From contig NW_020290048.1 in NCBI RefSeq assembly GCF_003144195.1, forward strand, positions 62,001-126,000: a stretch of DNA of 64,000 nucleotides. Reading direction: 5' to 3'. The translations under genes and the position numbers were made by a program. Positions 1 to 12,196 of the stretch are shown here, piece by piece. Position 1 is the first letter of the stretch. Every line of letters begins with the position of its first letter. The stretch comes from Ceraceosorus guamensis. Taxonomy: Eukaryota; Basidiomycota; Exobasidiomycetes; Ceraceosorales; Ceraceosoraceae. The notes under the pieces were generated by a model. That model was not told the DNA's origin. It made no database searches and was given only the letters and a program-made list of their open reading frames with translations.

Positions 1-715
1 GCGTTCAGGCGGCGACGGTGAGATGGTGGATGAGCGCAGAGTGACTTGAGGAGGTATTCTCTCTCCCGTGCTTGCCGGCGATACACTCACGAATGGTGAC
101 TCATCAGACTCACTACTGACTGCATCGGCATCAGCTATACAGAATCACACGCCGCGACGGATGCACGGTCTCGAGGCCAGCTTTCCCGCGCGCGTCTGTC
201 AGCACACGCTGCGCCTGCCTGGCTGCACAAATCAAGGGTCGAGCTGAGAGAGCATGCAGCACTCGCGCGATCTGAAGCTGAGCGAGACCGACGTCTTTTT
301 TTGACTGGCCGGGGCTGCATGCAGGCACGTACATCAGCCACGTGGTTGCAGATCTGCCTCTCATGTCCAGAGTCTTGAGTCAAGAGTCAAGGAGTCGCCA
401 GCACTCACGAATGCGACTCGCAACTGTGGTCATCTTCTCAGCACAACCTCGAGATCTCCATGCCTTGACGCCCAAGGGATCAATCAGAATCACGCTTCAT
501 GTTCCAGGCAGCTTTCCTCGCTCACATCCAAGGAAAGGGCCTCCATGAGCCACATGCCCACCGCCTCTGACTTCGCTTCGTCCTCTCCGCCACGCTCATA
601 GCCACGCCCCTCTCGAGTCTCGGTCCCTGATTCAGAAGGCCTCAGCATCAAGTGCTACGCCATGAGCGGCCGGATCGTTCTTATCCTGCTCACTCTTTGA
701 GCAAGTCTCTCCACG
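1..715. other. Upstream region of the SET3 gene
   Basis: I see no convincing gene here; the short open frames lack protein-like composition and splice sites. Two copies of the dispersed intergenic motif are present: near 86-120 (TCACGAAT and two GACTCA half sites) and near 362-415 (GAGTCTTGAGTC, GAGTCAAGGAGTC, CACTCACGAATG). The 560-640 part is rich in C and T, as is common just upstream of fungal starts. The region is probably the promoter and leader of the SET-domain gene. Confidence 0.5.
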
Positions 716-3700
716 ATGGAAGTCGATTCAGAGGGTGCGACCTTGGCGCCACCACCCGCTCCAACCAGTGAAGTTGAAACTGGGTCTGAATTGAGCCTAC
801 CCGTGGTCAATGCCTCAGTTTCCAAGCCACTTCGCGTCGGTCCTGAGGAGTCAGATAGCGACGCTGCAATCGATCCTTTGTTGACCGGCGCTGCTCCCAC
901 ATCAGCAATGGACGACGATCCTCAGCGCGGTGCAGCAAGCACCAATGAGAAGAGCGTCGATGTAATCACACCAACCTCGTCTGCGAAGGTTTCAGGATCT
1001 GGAGCAGCGCTAGCGACACAGACGAAGGCGGGCCATGAAGACTATGAAGGAGATGATAGTGCCACTCAGGCACAGTCATCGATCCGCGACCGGCGAGAGG
1101 GAACCGCTGAAGGCCAAGTTGGCGGTACCACGATCGTTTCTGAGCCTCAGCCTCAGTACCACGATGGTATCCTTTCTCGGCGAAAGTCGATGCCGCCTTC
1201 GCCCCGAAAACCTATAGAGTCTCTACCGCCAGCACCGCCTGCGCTGATCTCCTCAAAGCCCTCGCTTTTGCCGAGCAGCAGCCCCCACCAATCTGGTCGC
1301 TCAATAGCTGACGTCACGGCAGTCTCGCATGCCAATAGCTCGTTCGAGAGCGCTGGCCCATCCCAGCAACAGCAACCAGATGGCCTTGCAGATGAAGACG
1401 ATATGGATGATGGAGACGACGCGACTGTGGACGACGAAGGTGGAGTCATCCGGTGCGCTTTGACGCGACTTCGATCTTTGCCGAAAGGTCGAAACTGATA
1501 GTCTAACACTCTTCCTAACAGGTGTATCTGCGGCTACGACACAGACGACGGCTTCACTATTCAGTGTGAGAGGTGTCTGGTATGGCAGCATTGTGCCTGT
1601 TTCGGCATGTCCCAAGCATCAGTCCCAGACGAGTATCTGTGCGAGATGTGCGACCCCCGTGAAGTCAACGTTGCCTTTGCTCAACAACATCAACAGCGAA
1701 GGCGAGAAGCGGAAGCACGCAAAGCTGTCGACACAGCCAGACGGCTCTCACAGTCACAATCTCAGCAGCAGCAGTTCGAACAGGCACGCGCCGAATTGTG
1801 GTCGCATCAACAGCAGCTGCAGCAGCACCAACAAGGAGATCAGGCTGTCCTGCAGCAAGTCAACAACTCTGCATCGCCACATGTAGAGGCGCAGTCCTCG
1901 ACTCCACCTCAAGGCCAGACCCAGGGGCGTAGTCGCAAGCCCACGCTGAACCTCGATACTAGCCAGACACCTGCTATGCCTAATGATCAGCCAGCTGGAA
2001 AAGGTCGGAAGAAGGGCTCGGGTGCCAAAAGTGGGCGCAAAACCCCTGCGCCCGAAGGTGTGGTCCCTGCGACACCCCCTCAGACTGGTCGTTCGGGGTT
2101 TGCAGGAATTGCAGGCAGCAACGCCGCGGACGCCGCTTCGCAAGGCGGCGCTGCTGCTGCTCCACCCAACATTGGCTTGTCAAGCATAGCAGAGGCCGAC
2201 GAGAGGAGCATGGATAGATCTGAAGCTTGGCACACTGAGTTCACACCAATCTCCAGGAATCTTGTGGTTGAGCCCCGCGCACTCACTAGCTTGGCAGCTG
2301 CAATGGCAGAGTACGAAAGTGAGGACGCAGAGCCTTGGCCCACGCAGCCAAGCTCGAGCGGTATAGGAGTCATTGCTCCTGTAGCTGGGCCTGTTCCTGC
2401 TTTGGATTCTCCAGAAGACGTGGAGCCGTGGGGTCTCGCAGCGGTGGGCAATGAGTGCGTCCCCATCGCTATCGAGGGACCTACTTTGGCCAGCTTGCAA
2501 CAGCCGACCTACGTCAAGCATATATCGGAAGGTGCAGCTGCGAGCATCTTCTCCAATGTGATGTCCATCGTGCCGCTTCCGACAGAGCCGGCTAGGCCGT
2601 GGTGTGCCTCTCGCACCTTCTCCAGGCCTACAATGCACGGCCTCTTTGCAGACTCGCCAATTGCTGCGGGAAGCTTCATTTCCGAATATCGCGGAGAGTT
2701 GCTCAGCACCGCAGCGTATCGAGCCAATCCCATAAATCAGTACGCTCAAGTCGGCACAGTCAAGCCACACGTTCATCTGTTTCCACCTCCCCTTGCCGTG
2801 GCCATCGACGCCAGACGTTTCGGCACCGAGGCCCGCTTCGCACGTGCCTCCTGCCACCCCAACGCTGTCTTGCGGCCTATTCTGTTCACCCGCACTGCCG
2901 AAGCGGAGCTAGTGAGATCTGAGGACGCGGATCATTTCAGTAGTCTCGGACCATCCTTCAAGCGACCAGAGCGGGAACCGGAGCTGCTGTTTGGAATTTT
3001 CGCATTAACGGACATTTCACGAACTCACGAAATCACACTGGGCTGGGAATGGGACGACGAGCACATTGTCCATTTGCTTCCCTCGCTTGTCAAAGATCCC
3101 GCATTGGGCTTGCCTCCTGCACCACCTGGCGGTGAGGGCGCCAGCGCGGCTGCTCTAGCTGCAGCAGCTATTGCAGCCAAAGTGGCCTCGGGAGTCCGCA
3201 CGACAGAGCGAGAACGCAGAAGCGCTGCCATGGCAACACTCGCTGAGCGAGGAGAGTTCCCATATGCCAACGCGCGGTTCGCCGCATCTATGAACGCAGT
3301 GCTCGCTGTCCTGCTAGGCATGTCGCTCTGCGCTTGCATTGGATCAGCCGTTCCTCCGGGTGGTCAAGGTGGGACAGCGAGCGCGCACAACTCTAGAAAG
3401 CAGGATTGCGCCATCGCACAGATGCTCCGACTAGCTCAAGGCATGGCCCCTTTGAATGTCGTAATGCCGGGAAACAAGAGTCATCGCAAGATCCGACAGC
3501 CCGACTTCTTACCATTGGTCGGGGTGCGGAGGTGGTGGAGACCTCTCAGCTTGCCTCCGACGCCTGAGACGACACCTGATGAGGTGGCAAATCGCCAGCG
3601 AGACTTGCTCTTGCACCATCTGGACGTGCCATACAAGCGTACGCCAACGGGTCACGTCGGACGCGTTGGCGAGGAAGATTACCTTCGCGCAATTGCCGAG

Positions 3701-6469
3701 CTGAAACGCACTGCTAAGGATGTGCGTGAAGCTGAGCTTCTACCAGACATTGAGGACGATCGCCGCTCGCGCGCTTCCTCGTTGACAGAACCTCTGTCAG
3801 GGCTTTCGGATCTTGACGAAGTCGATGACGAAGATGACGTCAGTGCTCTGCTTTCGAACAAAGGCACCATCGATCTCAGACCAGAACAGTCCGATCCGGA
3901 AGACGCGTGGGATGCACCAAGATTGTTGCCCCACAAGAAACGCGTTTCTGGCACCCGCCTCAAAGCGACCTACTCGGGCGATGAGGATTCCGATGCTGAG
4001 CGCGCGGGCGCTGCGGGGCGACGGAGAGCTTCCAAAGTACACACTACACCGCTGCCAACGCCTGGTCTACCCACTCAACAAACGACTCGCAAAGCCACTG
4101 TGACCGGCGTGAGAAAAGTTTCCAAGGCACAAGCTCTGCTCGAACAAACGCGCAAGCTCAAGTCGCGAGGTCGCCCGCGCAAAGAGCCCACTGAGCGCGC
4201 TTCACCTTGTCGCGTCAAAGTGCACGACGATAGTGGGGATGAGGGGCTTCAGCCACGACAATCGAGCAAAAAGAAGCGGAGGAAGTCCGGCAAGCTGCAT
4301 GAGCCTAGTTCTCCACTCACGTCGGCGCCCGATGATGGAAAGGATTATTCGTCGGACGAGAGCCTGAGCCCGGCGCCTACGATTCAGCGGAAGCTTTCGA
4401 CCCAATCCGAGCGCCGCAATTCGCTCAAGCATGGTGATCAGAGCAAGATCGAGGAGCCTCTGAGGGCGGACAAAGTGATGCTTGAACGGCCGGACAAGAA
4501 GCGGCGAGCGTCCCTTATGCCCAGCGGATCCGAGTCCGAGCGCACTGCACGCTCGGTTTCTCCCGAGAAGAAGGCGAGCGGACAGGAAAGGAGCAAGAAG
4601 AAGCGAAAGGCGTCCGAGGCTACGAGTGATCTTTCCGAATCAGCGATCAAGCGTAGAAATGCCAAGCGTCTGGCCGCGTCGAAAATGGCGAAGCTGCAGG
4701 AGAAGCAAAAGCGCTTGTCGCTCGCCGACATTCGAGACTCGGAGTCCTCGGGAGAAGAGCAACCCAAACTCCAATTGTCCCCGAATAAGCGACAGAGGAG
4801 CAACTCTCCGGAGAAGAAAGTGGTCCGGGCTAGTGTGAAGGCAAAGAAGCCACGGCTCATCATCTCGACAGACGAGAGCGGGCTCGAAGAGGATTTGACA
4901 CCTGGGGCGACTGTGGCGCAAGTTCAAAGCGCCACAAGCTTCGAATCGTCGCCAGTATTGGAGGACGGATCAGCGTTTGATTCGCAAGTGCCACAGTCCA
5001 CGGGAAACCAAAGCAGAGTCGGAGATTTGGCGCTCACGCAGACTCCGGACACAGCTCCGCCTCCAGCTCGCGTCGAACCTCCACGAGCAAAGCTCACTTT
5101 GGCGGAGTACAAGAAGCGTCTCGCAGAACGTCAAGCGAATGAAGCTGCTGCGTCTGCTGCACCACCGACTCCGAGCGAAGTGCCCCCGTCACCACTTGAG
5201 ACCTTGATTGCTGGGCAGAGCAGGCTTGGCCCGCCTGGAAGCGGTGTTTCTCCGTCCGGCATGGAAGTGCAGCATTCAGCGGTGGGAGCCGGGGATTTCT
5301 TTGCCACTCGATACGCACCCCCGGCGCCTCGTCCACCCCGTCCCGCGACACCACCTCGCTCTATTCCGCCCTCTCCGATCGCTCAATCAGTATATTCGAA
5401 CGTTCCATCAGGTGCAGCGCCCGGCCAAACACCCTCCTACTCTAGCTTTGCGCAACGAGCTAGTCTGGCGGACTTCTCGCAGCCTCCTGCACCAGCTCAA
5501 AGTCAGATGACGGTCGACACCGGTATAGGGAGGCAGCCCCTCAATGTGGGCACAGGTATGCATTCCGTTCAGACTGCGTTTGCACCGGATCATGTTCGCG
5601 CGGATTCCAGCTTTGTGGGCGATGACATCCGCAGCCGAGGTGATAGCATGAGCCCTCGAAAGAGTGTTTCTGGGGCATGGTCCATGGGCAGTGCGACTTC
5701 ACCCGTCCGTGCTGCGCCACCAGCGCCACTTGCGTCAGATCACACCGGCGCAGACGTCGCTAGCAATCGATCCGTCTTCAGGCCAGGATTTCGGCCAGTC
5801 GTGCCTCCCAGTCCCATCGCGTCCGACATGCCAAGCTTACGTCCTCCGCAAACTCCGACATCTGCGCCTCGACCACCGGCGGCGCCTGCGGCTTTCAACC
5901 CACCTCGAGGACCGAAAGCTCTGATCAACGCCTCTGCTGCTACTGCTTCACCAAGTGTGGCAGCCGCGTCCAGTGCTTTCTCTGGGCGTAGCGAAGACAT
6001 TTCTCCGATTGTTGGTGCTCGTCGGATGCACTCGAACTCGGTGTCAAATGCCAGCGCGAGCAGCATGAGTCCTCCTGCACATGGCTCTCGGCTACCCTCG
6101 GCTGCTGCAGGCCCACCGGGCAATGCGGTCGACGTAGGCGGCTCGAGGAGCTCCAGTGGGAGCTTCTCCGTGGAGTCCGGTGCACCCCCTGGAACGTACG
6201 CCGCTCGTCCGACGGCCATCGATGACTTTGCAGGCGTCCCTCGCGGTCCTCGGGGAAGCGAAGATGGCTTCGTTGACGCTTCTCACACCATCCCAGCACC
6301 GCGCGAAGGAGCTGGTGCTGGCATTGCGAGCGGATCGCCAGCGAGCATGCCGTTCCGAGGCAGAGGGCGCGGCTGGATGGGCGGTGGCTCGAGAGGCTTC
6401 CCCAGAGGTGGTGGATGGGGAGGTAGAGCTCGCGGCGACATGAGGCGAGGCAGGGGTCGCGGTTGGTAG
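716..6469 (+). CDS. SET3: PHD-finger and SET-domain protein, Set3/MLL5-type chromatin regulator
   Basis: Two exons, 716-1452 and 1522-6469, joined by a 69-base intron that splits an Arg codon; the product is about 1,894 residues. The join completes a C4HC3 PHD finger at residues 247-291 (CICGYDTDDGF, CERCLVWQHC, CEMC). A SET domain lies at about 608-765, with the family features EYRGEL, DARRFG, ARASCHPNA and ITLGWEWDD. This order and spacing match yeast Set3 and animal MLL5/SETD5. In that family PHD fingers read methylated H3K4, the SET domain is usually catalytically weak, and the protein scaffolds the Set3 histone deacetylase complex. The middle is long, charged and Ser-rich, with many basic KKRR-type patches. 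The last 40 residues are RGG/GRG-rich (GRGRGW), which I do not expect in yeast Set3. The start has a good context (cacgATGG) and no better upstream ATG. Family assignment is firm; the exact complex is inferred. Confidence 0.88.
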
Positions 6470-6772
6470 TGACTGCAGTTGTGTTTAGTTTCGTCACTCT
6501 CTTCGCGATATCGCGCAGCTGTATTAGTAGCGAAGGACATTGATGTACCAATAATGGAAGTGCTATCGATTCACCGCTTTCAGGCTGTACAAGGGTTTGA
6601 TTTCGTCATGATATGTGCACCATTGGCGCTATGAATTAGTAGCGAATCGTATAGAGGTTCTACACCTAGTCCGTCGCGCGTAGATCGTGAAAATATGTAC
6701 AAGAAGCATGCTCTTACTTGAGTAGGGGAGCATTGCCTGCTAAGTCTTTATTCGGGCCGCGTAGCTTTGTGA
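6470..6772. other. Convergent intergenic region
   Basis: This AT-richer stretch lies between two genes that end towards each other. It should hold both 3' untranslated regions and polyadenylation signals. I see no gene. Confidence 0.5.
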
Positions 6773-7527
6773 TCACGCCTGTGTGTGATCAATCTCACTC
6801 TTTGCCGTGGAGCCGCGGCGAGTCAGCTCATTCCATCCATCCACCTTCGCGGGCTCGATGTCCTTGCGAGCGGCGAGGAATTTGTGGAGGTAGATGCACG
6901 CGACTGCCAAGCCGAAGTGAATAGAGTGGCAAGGATCAGCTCGACGGTTCTCTCTTCTGTGCGGTCAAACGACGACTAAACTTACCGGTCAAGGTTGCGA
7001 TCTGCAGCAGGATACAAACGAACCAGAAGGGGAACTGAATGTTGTACTGGTAGCTCAAGTTGTGGAAGTGATATTGGTAGTTTCTGTATTTCTCCTCCAG
7101 TCTGTTGAGAACTATAGCCTTCGCAAGCGTGGCACCGAAGCTGCCGAGCAGGGCGAAGGCACTGACGACTTTTGACGAACGGCAATAGGATCTTTCGTCA
7201 GCGCCTACTGATTCAGCTTCGCGGAAACACAAGCCACGTACCAATGTGGATGAGCCACGCAGACAGACGACCTTTGTGATCCAGACGGTGATCCAGATCC
7301 AAAGAAGGTATGATGGTTCCGGGAATGAGGCACCAGATGACCACGATGCAGTTCGTGGCTAGTGATGCATTGCTGGTATCATACGCGGCCGCCCCTTCCT
7401 CGCCCCACTCAAGGGCAAAGGCTGTGGCGAAGCCGGCAAATATAGCGGTGACGATTGTCAACACCAAGAACGCAATGAGCAGTCCTCGAGAGACGGGCGC
7501 CGTCTTGTTGCCTCTGGGCTTCGCCAT
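6773..7527 (-). CDS. Four-helix integral membrane protein, MARVEL-like
   Basis: Three exons on the minus strand: 7527-7242, 7168-6986 and 6903-6773. Introns are 73 and 82 bases with consistent phases, giving about 199 residues. Four hydrophobic segments are visible: near residues 15-38 (LLIAFLVLTIVTAIFAGF), 55-77 (CIVVIWCLIPGTIIPSL), 90-115 (LSAWLIHIVVSAFALLG) and 140-170 (FPFWFVCILLQIATLTVACIY). The fourth helix becomes continuous only after the second intron is removed, which supports the model. Short basic ends (MAKPRGNK; HKFLAARK) suggest cytosolic termini. Size and topology resemble fungal MARVEL-domain proteins of plasma or vesicle membranes. No catalytic motif is seen. The family call rests on topology rather than a diagnostic motif, so another tetraspanning family is possible. 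Confidence 0.7.
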
Positions 7528-9335
7528 TTTGTATTTATGAGAAAGGCGGAGATGGTTTGAGCGATGATCGAGTTACGCTGTTAAGTGAAAGCCCGACGAG
7601 TGTGTTCTGCTTGATTGTGAGAAGGGTGGGGATAGCGGGCGGGTGCAGCTTGGGATCGGGTCCCTTTAAGTATGACAGCGGCGGCAACTCCCTTCGATAT
7701 ATGGTGCATCGAAGGCTCACGCGCTCGGTCAAGAGCAGTCATGCATGCAGCTAGTCAGTTAGTTGTGGGTGGAGATTGGTCATGGAGTGTGAATGCTGCC
7801 TCATCACACGACCCGAACGTTAATTGATATGCGTTATGGTCGGGCTGAGATGCACGGCACTCATCTCAGACTTGCCGGCCCTCTGCTCCCATTCTCTCAC
7901 GAGTCACAACTGTATACCGGCGTCTTCATCACCGCATCACGTACCCGCGGTCACAGCCCTAGAGTTGCTGCTGGTTGCGAACAGACAGACGCTGTCCCGT
8001 CATGATGGTTGCTCCTCGCCCGATGCGTTACTCCGACAGTGCCTGAGTAACTTGAACCCGCATATAGCGTGGGCTGAGGCTGTACAAAGTACACACCGAG
8101 ATAGCTAGGAGACTAGCGGCTCATGGCGCCGCTTGACGTAACGCTTTGACCCGCTGCTCATTTGTAGCAGAGGGGGTGAGCGTATCACTGAATACAAAGC
8201 ATGGCTTGTCCCCTCTGTACTGTACTGTACACTATAGGTGTCAGCTTTCGCGTCTGTAGGTGCGCACGCCAAGCGCGCGTTAACAGAGATTGCCGCGCAA
8301 TTTTTGACAGACGATTGCAGGGGTGCGAATGCTCTGCTCATCCGAGTCGTGAGTGCAACGTGGGGCTCGAAAGCAAGCGTGATCCAGTAGGCTCGAGTAA
8401 CGTGCTGCGATGCTATTCATGTGCACTTCGGCGTTCAGCGCGAATCTCTTGGCACCGACAAGCGCGCATGAAACGCCGCCCAGCAATCACGAATGAAGGT
8501 CATGCAAAGGATCTCCTCGCTCGCGTGACGCGGCGGTCCATCAGCACGGATCGCTGCGCGCGCGGGGCTGCAATGCAGGTTCACTTGGCCTCTCCGGAGT
8601 TGCGGCGACAAGCGCCCAGAGGTGCATGCGTGAGCGCAAATGCTATAAGGACGAGAAAGGAAGGAGAAGTCTGAGTGCGACTTTGACCCAGACTGGTCTA
8701 CCTGTCATACAGCACAGTCACTGAGTCACGAGTAGTGAGCGCGAGCATACTCACCGAGTCACCATCACTCGACCTCGGGAAGAGGACAAGTAATTGAGAT
8801 GTGAGATTCAAGACTCACATCAGCCTTGCTTCCGCGTGCATATTGAGCCTTCCCACCTTTGTCCGTACAGTGTGAGTGACGCAATGTCGCAGCGACAGCT
8901 GGACAGTCTCAGTCTTGCTTCCTATAGCTGCTATACCTGTTGTCGCATATCGTTTGATGAAGGTCTCGAATCGTTGATTACAATCAAGAATCGTGAATGC
9001 TGGAGAGTGTGCTCGACAATGTTCTCGATTGCGGAGGTCAGCGATCATCAAAGCCATGCAGCTTCTGTGATCGAGCCAGTCTCACGACTTGCGGATACCC
9101 TCTCACATGAGAGAGAGAGGAAGCAGGTCGGAGGCTCCACTATCCATGACGATGGTGACAGGATTGAGGCGCTTCTCGTTGCTATTCTATTCTACTTTGT
9201 TGTGCACTAAATACAGATGCAGGAGATGGCTTAAGCCAAGACGTGAATTTGCAGGGGTTGGGTTGAATAATGCTACGTGACAATTCCGGTGCGTGTGAAG
9301 GTCTGGTGTGTGAATTTGCTCGACCGTTGCGGCAG
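7528..9335. other. Intergenic region without a convincing gene
   Basis: This 1.8 kb lies between the 5' end of the membrane-protein gene and the 3' end of the phosphopantetheinyl transferase gene. The longest open frame (157 codons, 8201-8674,+) is Cys/Arg-rich with no recognisable fold. Copies of the dispersed motif occur at about 7898-7912, 8344-8358, 8486-8496, 8720-8735, 8795-8820 and 8963-8997. The left part should be the promoter of the membrane-protein gene. Confidence 0.45.
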
Positions 9336-10686
9336 TCAGCGTCGAGCAGCCGTGCGGCTAGCCGAAATGATCTCATCCAAAGTAAAACTCCTGAACCAGC
9401 CCTGCGCTTTGGCGAGCTCCAGCTCGACAGTAGGTGCGATCTGAGTGCTACTCGATTGGCCACCTCGAGCCTCGGACCCGGCAAGTGGGCCACGGGCGAG
9501 AACGAGCTGACTGGGTGCTCCGGTGCCCTCTCCAGGTTTCAGATCCGCCAAGTGTGGTGCAGCATTCTCTCTGCGAAGCGCGTGTGCTCTGCCCGGGGGA
9601 AGAAGCAACTCGGTGAAGCTGTAGTGTGGCACAACGACGCCATCGCTGTGCATAATGTTGTCACCCCGGCGATTCGCCCGCTCGGTGGACGCAACGAGAG
9701 CTCGTTTGGCTGCCAGATCAATCTGGACCAATGGTGATTTCGTAGCTCGTGGCTCAGTCGCAATGCAATCCCACAGTCGCAACTCAAGTCGGGTGAAGTC
9801 GAAGCCGAGCCCTTTTCCGATGGCCTTTGTGTACGCTTCCTTGTGCGTCCAGAGGTCGTACAATCGTCGCAAAGCCTCAGCCTCGGTGGCTGGCGCATCC
9901 ACTCGCTGGTCCAGTGCGCGTAGGATCCAGTGCGATTCCCGTGCTGTCAAAGCGAGCTCCATTGTGCTGACGAAGCTGTGGATATTGGGCTCGAAGTGAG
10001 GCAGAGATAGTTCCATCACGTCGATGCCGACCTTTGAGTCGATCCAGTCATCCGAATCCGAGGCGGGCACCTGGATGGCAAGCGCAACCCAGTCGCTGTC
10101 ATGAGTGATGTTGTAGTCCAGCTTTTGTACCGATGGATGTGCCTGTAACGGGTTCACAGAACCGTCAGCATCAAGTTGAGATGGGCCTAGCTCCTATCCC
10201 TTGGCTCACCAAGAAAGGCCTCCCCTCGGCCTCCTTTTCAAAGCGCAATCGAGGCCAACCTGCGACTCGGCACTCCTCGACGAGGATGGTCATGGCCAAG
10301 CGAACGAGTAATTTGCCCGCGAGGCTTCCTGCAAGTGGGAATCGAAATGCCAACGCGTGAGGACAGTCATTCTTGAATCCCTGCAGCATACCCCAAGGCA
10401 CCTTCCACTCACGTGCTCGGTCCACATGTCTGACGAATCGCGCGACAGATCGAGCTTCGCCATCAGGCAGCAGCTCCGCAGCGACATCTTTGGCATCGCC
10501 GCCACGACAGAGTAGAGCGGAGTGCTCGCTGACATCCACAACCCAAATATGAAGGTGAGGTGCACTTTCCGGCACGACAAATTGCCTCGCAGCTGAAGCT
10601 GAAGCTCCAGCTTTCACCTGATGGCTCGCTGGCGACGTCACCTCCTCACTAGTACTGCGCTGACCAGAAAGAGCAATGAAATACAT
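9336..10686 (-). CDS. 4'-phosphopantetheinyl transferase, Sfp/Lys5/NpgA type
   Basis: Two exons, 10686-10210 and 10142-9336, with a 67-base phase-0 intron; about 427 residues. The enzyme moves the phosphopantetheine arm of CoA onto carrier proteins (alpha-aminoadipate reductase, polyketide synthases, peptide synthetases). Seen directly: the Mg-binding motif VGIDVMEL near residue 197, and the signature WTHKEAYTKAIGKGLGFDF near 258-276 with the catalytic Glu and Lys. An N-terminal half PHLHIWVVDVSE is typical of the stand-alone transferases. The C-terminal tail beyond the core is longer than usual. I start at the ATG at 10686; the frame is open a few codons further up but has no ATG there. That ATG lies inside the last codons of the cyclin gene on the same strand. 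Lys5-type function in lysine synthesis is inferred. Confidence 0.88.
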
Positions 10687-12196
10687 CCTAACGTTAATGG
10701 ACCAGCGCAAACCTGCTTGTGTGAGCTTGTGAGCATTCTTAGACTCACTGACGAAGTAGCATTGGTGGTATGTGTCGGTGCGCTCGGCGTGCTCGTAAAG
10801 GTTTCATGCGCGTCTCCTGCTGCAGCCGTCCCGTGCGCAGTCGAGCGCTCAGAGGGCCGCAAGTTCGCTTTATTGATCACTTCTTTGGTAGGTACAGCGT
10901 CATCCATGGTTTCGTCCTCCTCGTCCCTAACGCTGGAGACTCCTCGAGCTTCCGCTTGGAGATCCTCAGCGCTGTGCATGAGGAAGTCCATAGAATCTGG
11001 CTCAGCAGCAAGTTGAAAATCTGGATGCGACCTGACGAGCGAGGAATAGTAATGCTGCAAGAGCACCCCACTGCAGGTCAGTCTCCAATCGATGATGTTC
11101 AGCAACTCTTTCTCCAGCATGTTGAGTTCTATGAGAGAAATGCCTCCTACGCGGGCGTAGTGTCCGTTGGTGCTGAAGGCGTCGCACAGCGCTTTCGAAG
11201 CGCATACAACCGCAGCGCACACGAAGCGGTGCACGGTGAGGCTGCAGACTGTAAAGCCCTCCATCCTTTCGCATACCCTGTCTATATATACCAGCAGAAT
11301 GAGGGCGCAAGATTTGTCCAAAGAAGTGTATCTGGCGATGCGGTGTAAGTACGATTCGATACTGATTGCGGGTGTCGCCCTCGAGTGGAACCGCGTCAAG
11401 GCAGATGGATGCAGCGGCAGCTGATCATTGTGTGTTGTCAATCGCGTGAGCATGTCCGCTGAGCGGCGCGGAATGGATGTCAAGAACGATTTCGAACGGA
11501 GATCAGCTTTGTGTGACTGCATGCAACCCAGAGAAAGCAACTGATCCCTCATCACGACTACTCACCTACGAGTACGATAACGTCGTCTGGCTGTGCATCT
11601 TCGAAAGAGCCGGGTAGAACCCTAGTCGATGGCTCCCCAGTCGCAGCCAGACTGCTAGTTGAAGCAATGGATGCTTGCTTTGCCTTTTCGGACGGCGGCG
11701 TTGTGCGATGTGTCGTAGTGCTGCCCAACGCGGTTGCAGACCTCCTTTCCCCGCCATTGCTGACGCTCCCGCTGCCCATGTTCGAAGATGCTCCCAAGCT
11801 GCCCGACGCTGATCCTGAAGCAGGCGCAGAAGTTATGGAGCCCGAGCCTGGTGCGGATCCGCTTGCTGCTCCACCAGATCTGGCTGAAAGACCATCGCTG
11901 CCCATCCGAGCCCCAGCGACGGCTGATGCGGGTGCGATGCTCTGCTCCCTCGATCTGGAAGCAGAGGCAGACCTCGACCGATCCTTGCGAGCATCCGCGA
12001 TAAGCCCCAGCTCTTCGGTGATGGATCGACGCATACCGCTCGAGCCTGCCAGACCCCCGAGTACAGTACCGATGGAAGGTGAAACATCTTGGGCGTGATT
12101 GTTTGCAAAGATGACGTCAGATGGGCTCGCCCTTTTGGAAGGAGAGGTGCTCGAGGTCGACCTCGAGGGTGAGGACGTGTTGGATGCCAGCGCCAT
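10638..12196 (-). CDS. Pho80-type cyclin (PCL family partner of a Pho85-like kinase)
   Basis: Two exons, 12196-11566 and 11458-10638, with a 107-base phase-1 intron; about 483 residues. The first 200 residues are a low-complexity Ser/Gly/Ala-rich tail. The cyclin box starts at the exon join (VADMLTRLTTHND) and continues with TRFHSRATPAISIESYL, YIDRVCER, LTVHRFVCAAV, HYARVGGISLIELNMLE and IDWRLTCSG, all characteristic of Pho80/Pcl cyclins. Such cyclins direct Pho85-like kinases in phosphate and nutrient signalling. An earlier acceptor in the same frame would add about 16 residues (SKSFLTSIPRRS), so the join is not fully certain. The C-terminal tail is Thr/Ser-rich and ends in a hydrophobic stretch (LGCISLLFLVSAVLV) that overlaps the next gene. 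That tail may be mis-modelled. Confidence 0.85.

Noticed and set aside
8201-8674. 157-codon plus-strand frame
   Set aside because: Cys/Arg-rich chance frame in GC-rich DNA, no neighbours in phase and no family.
10770-11348. 192-codon plus-strand frame antisense to the cyclin
   Set aside because: Shadow of the cyclin coding sequence on the other strand.
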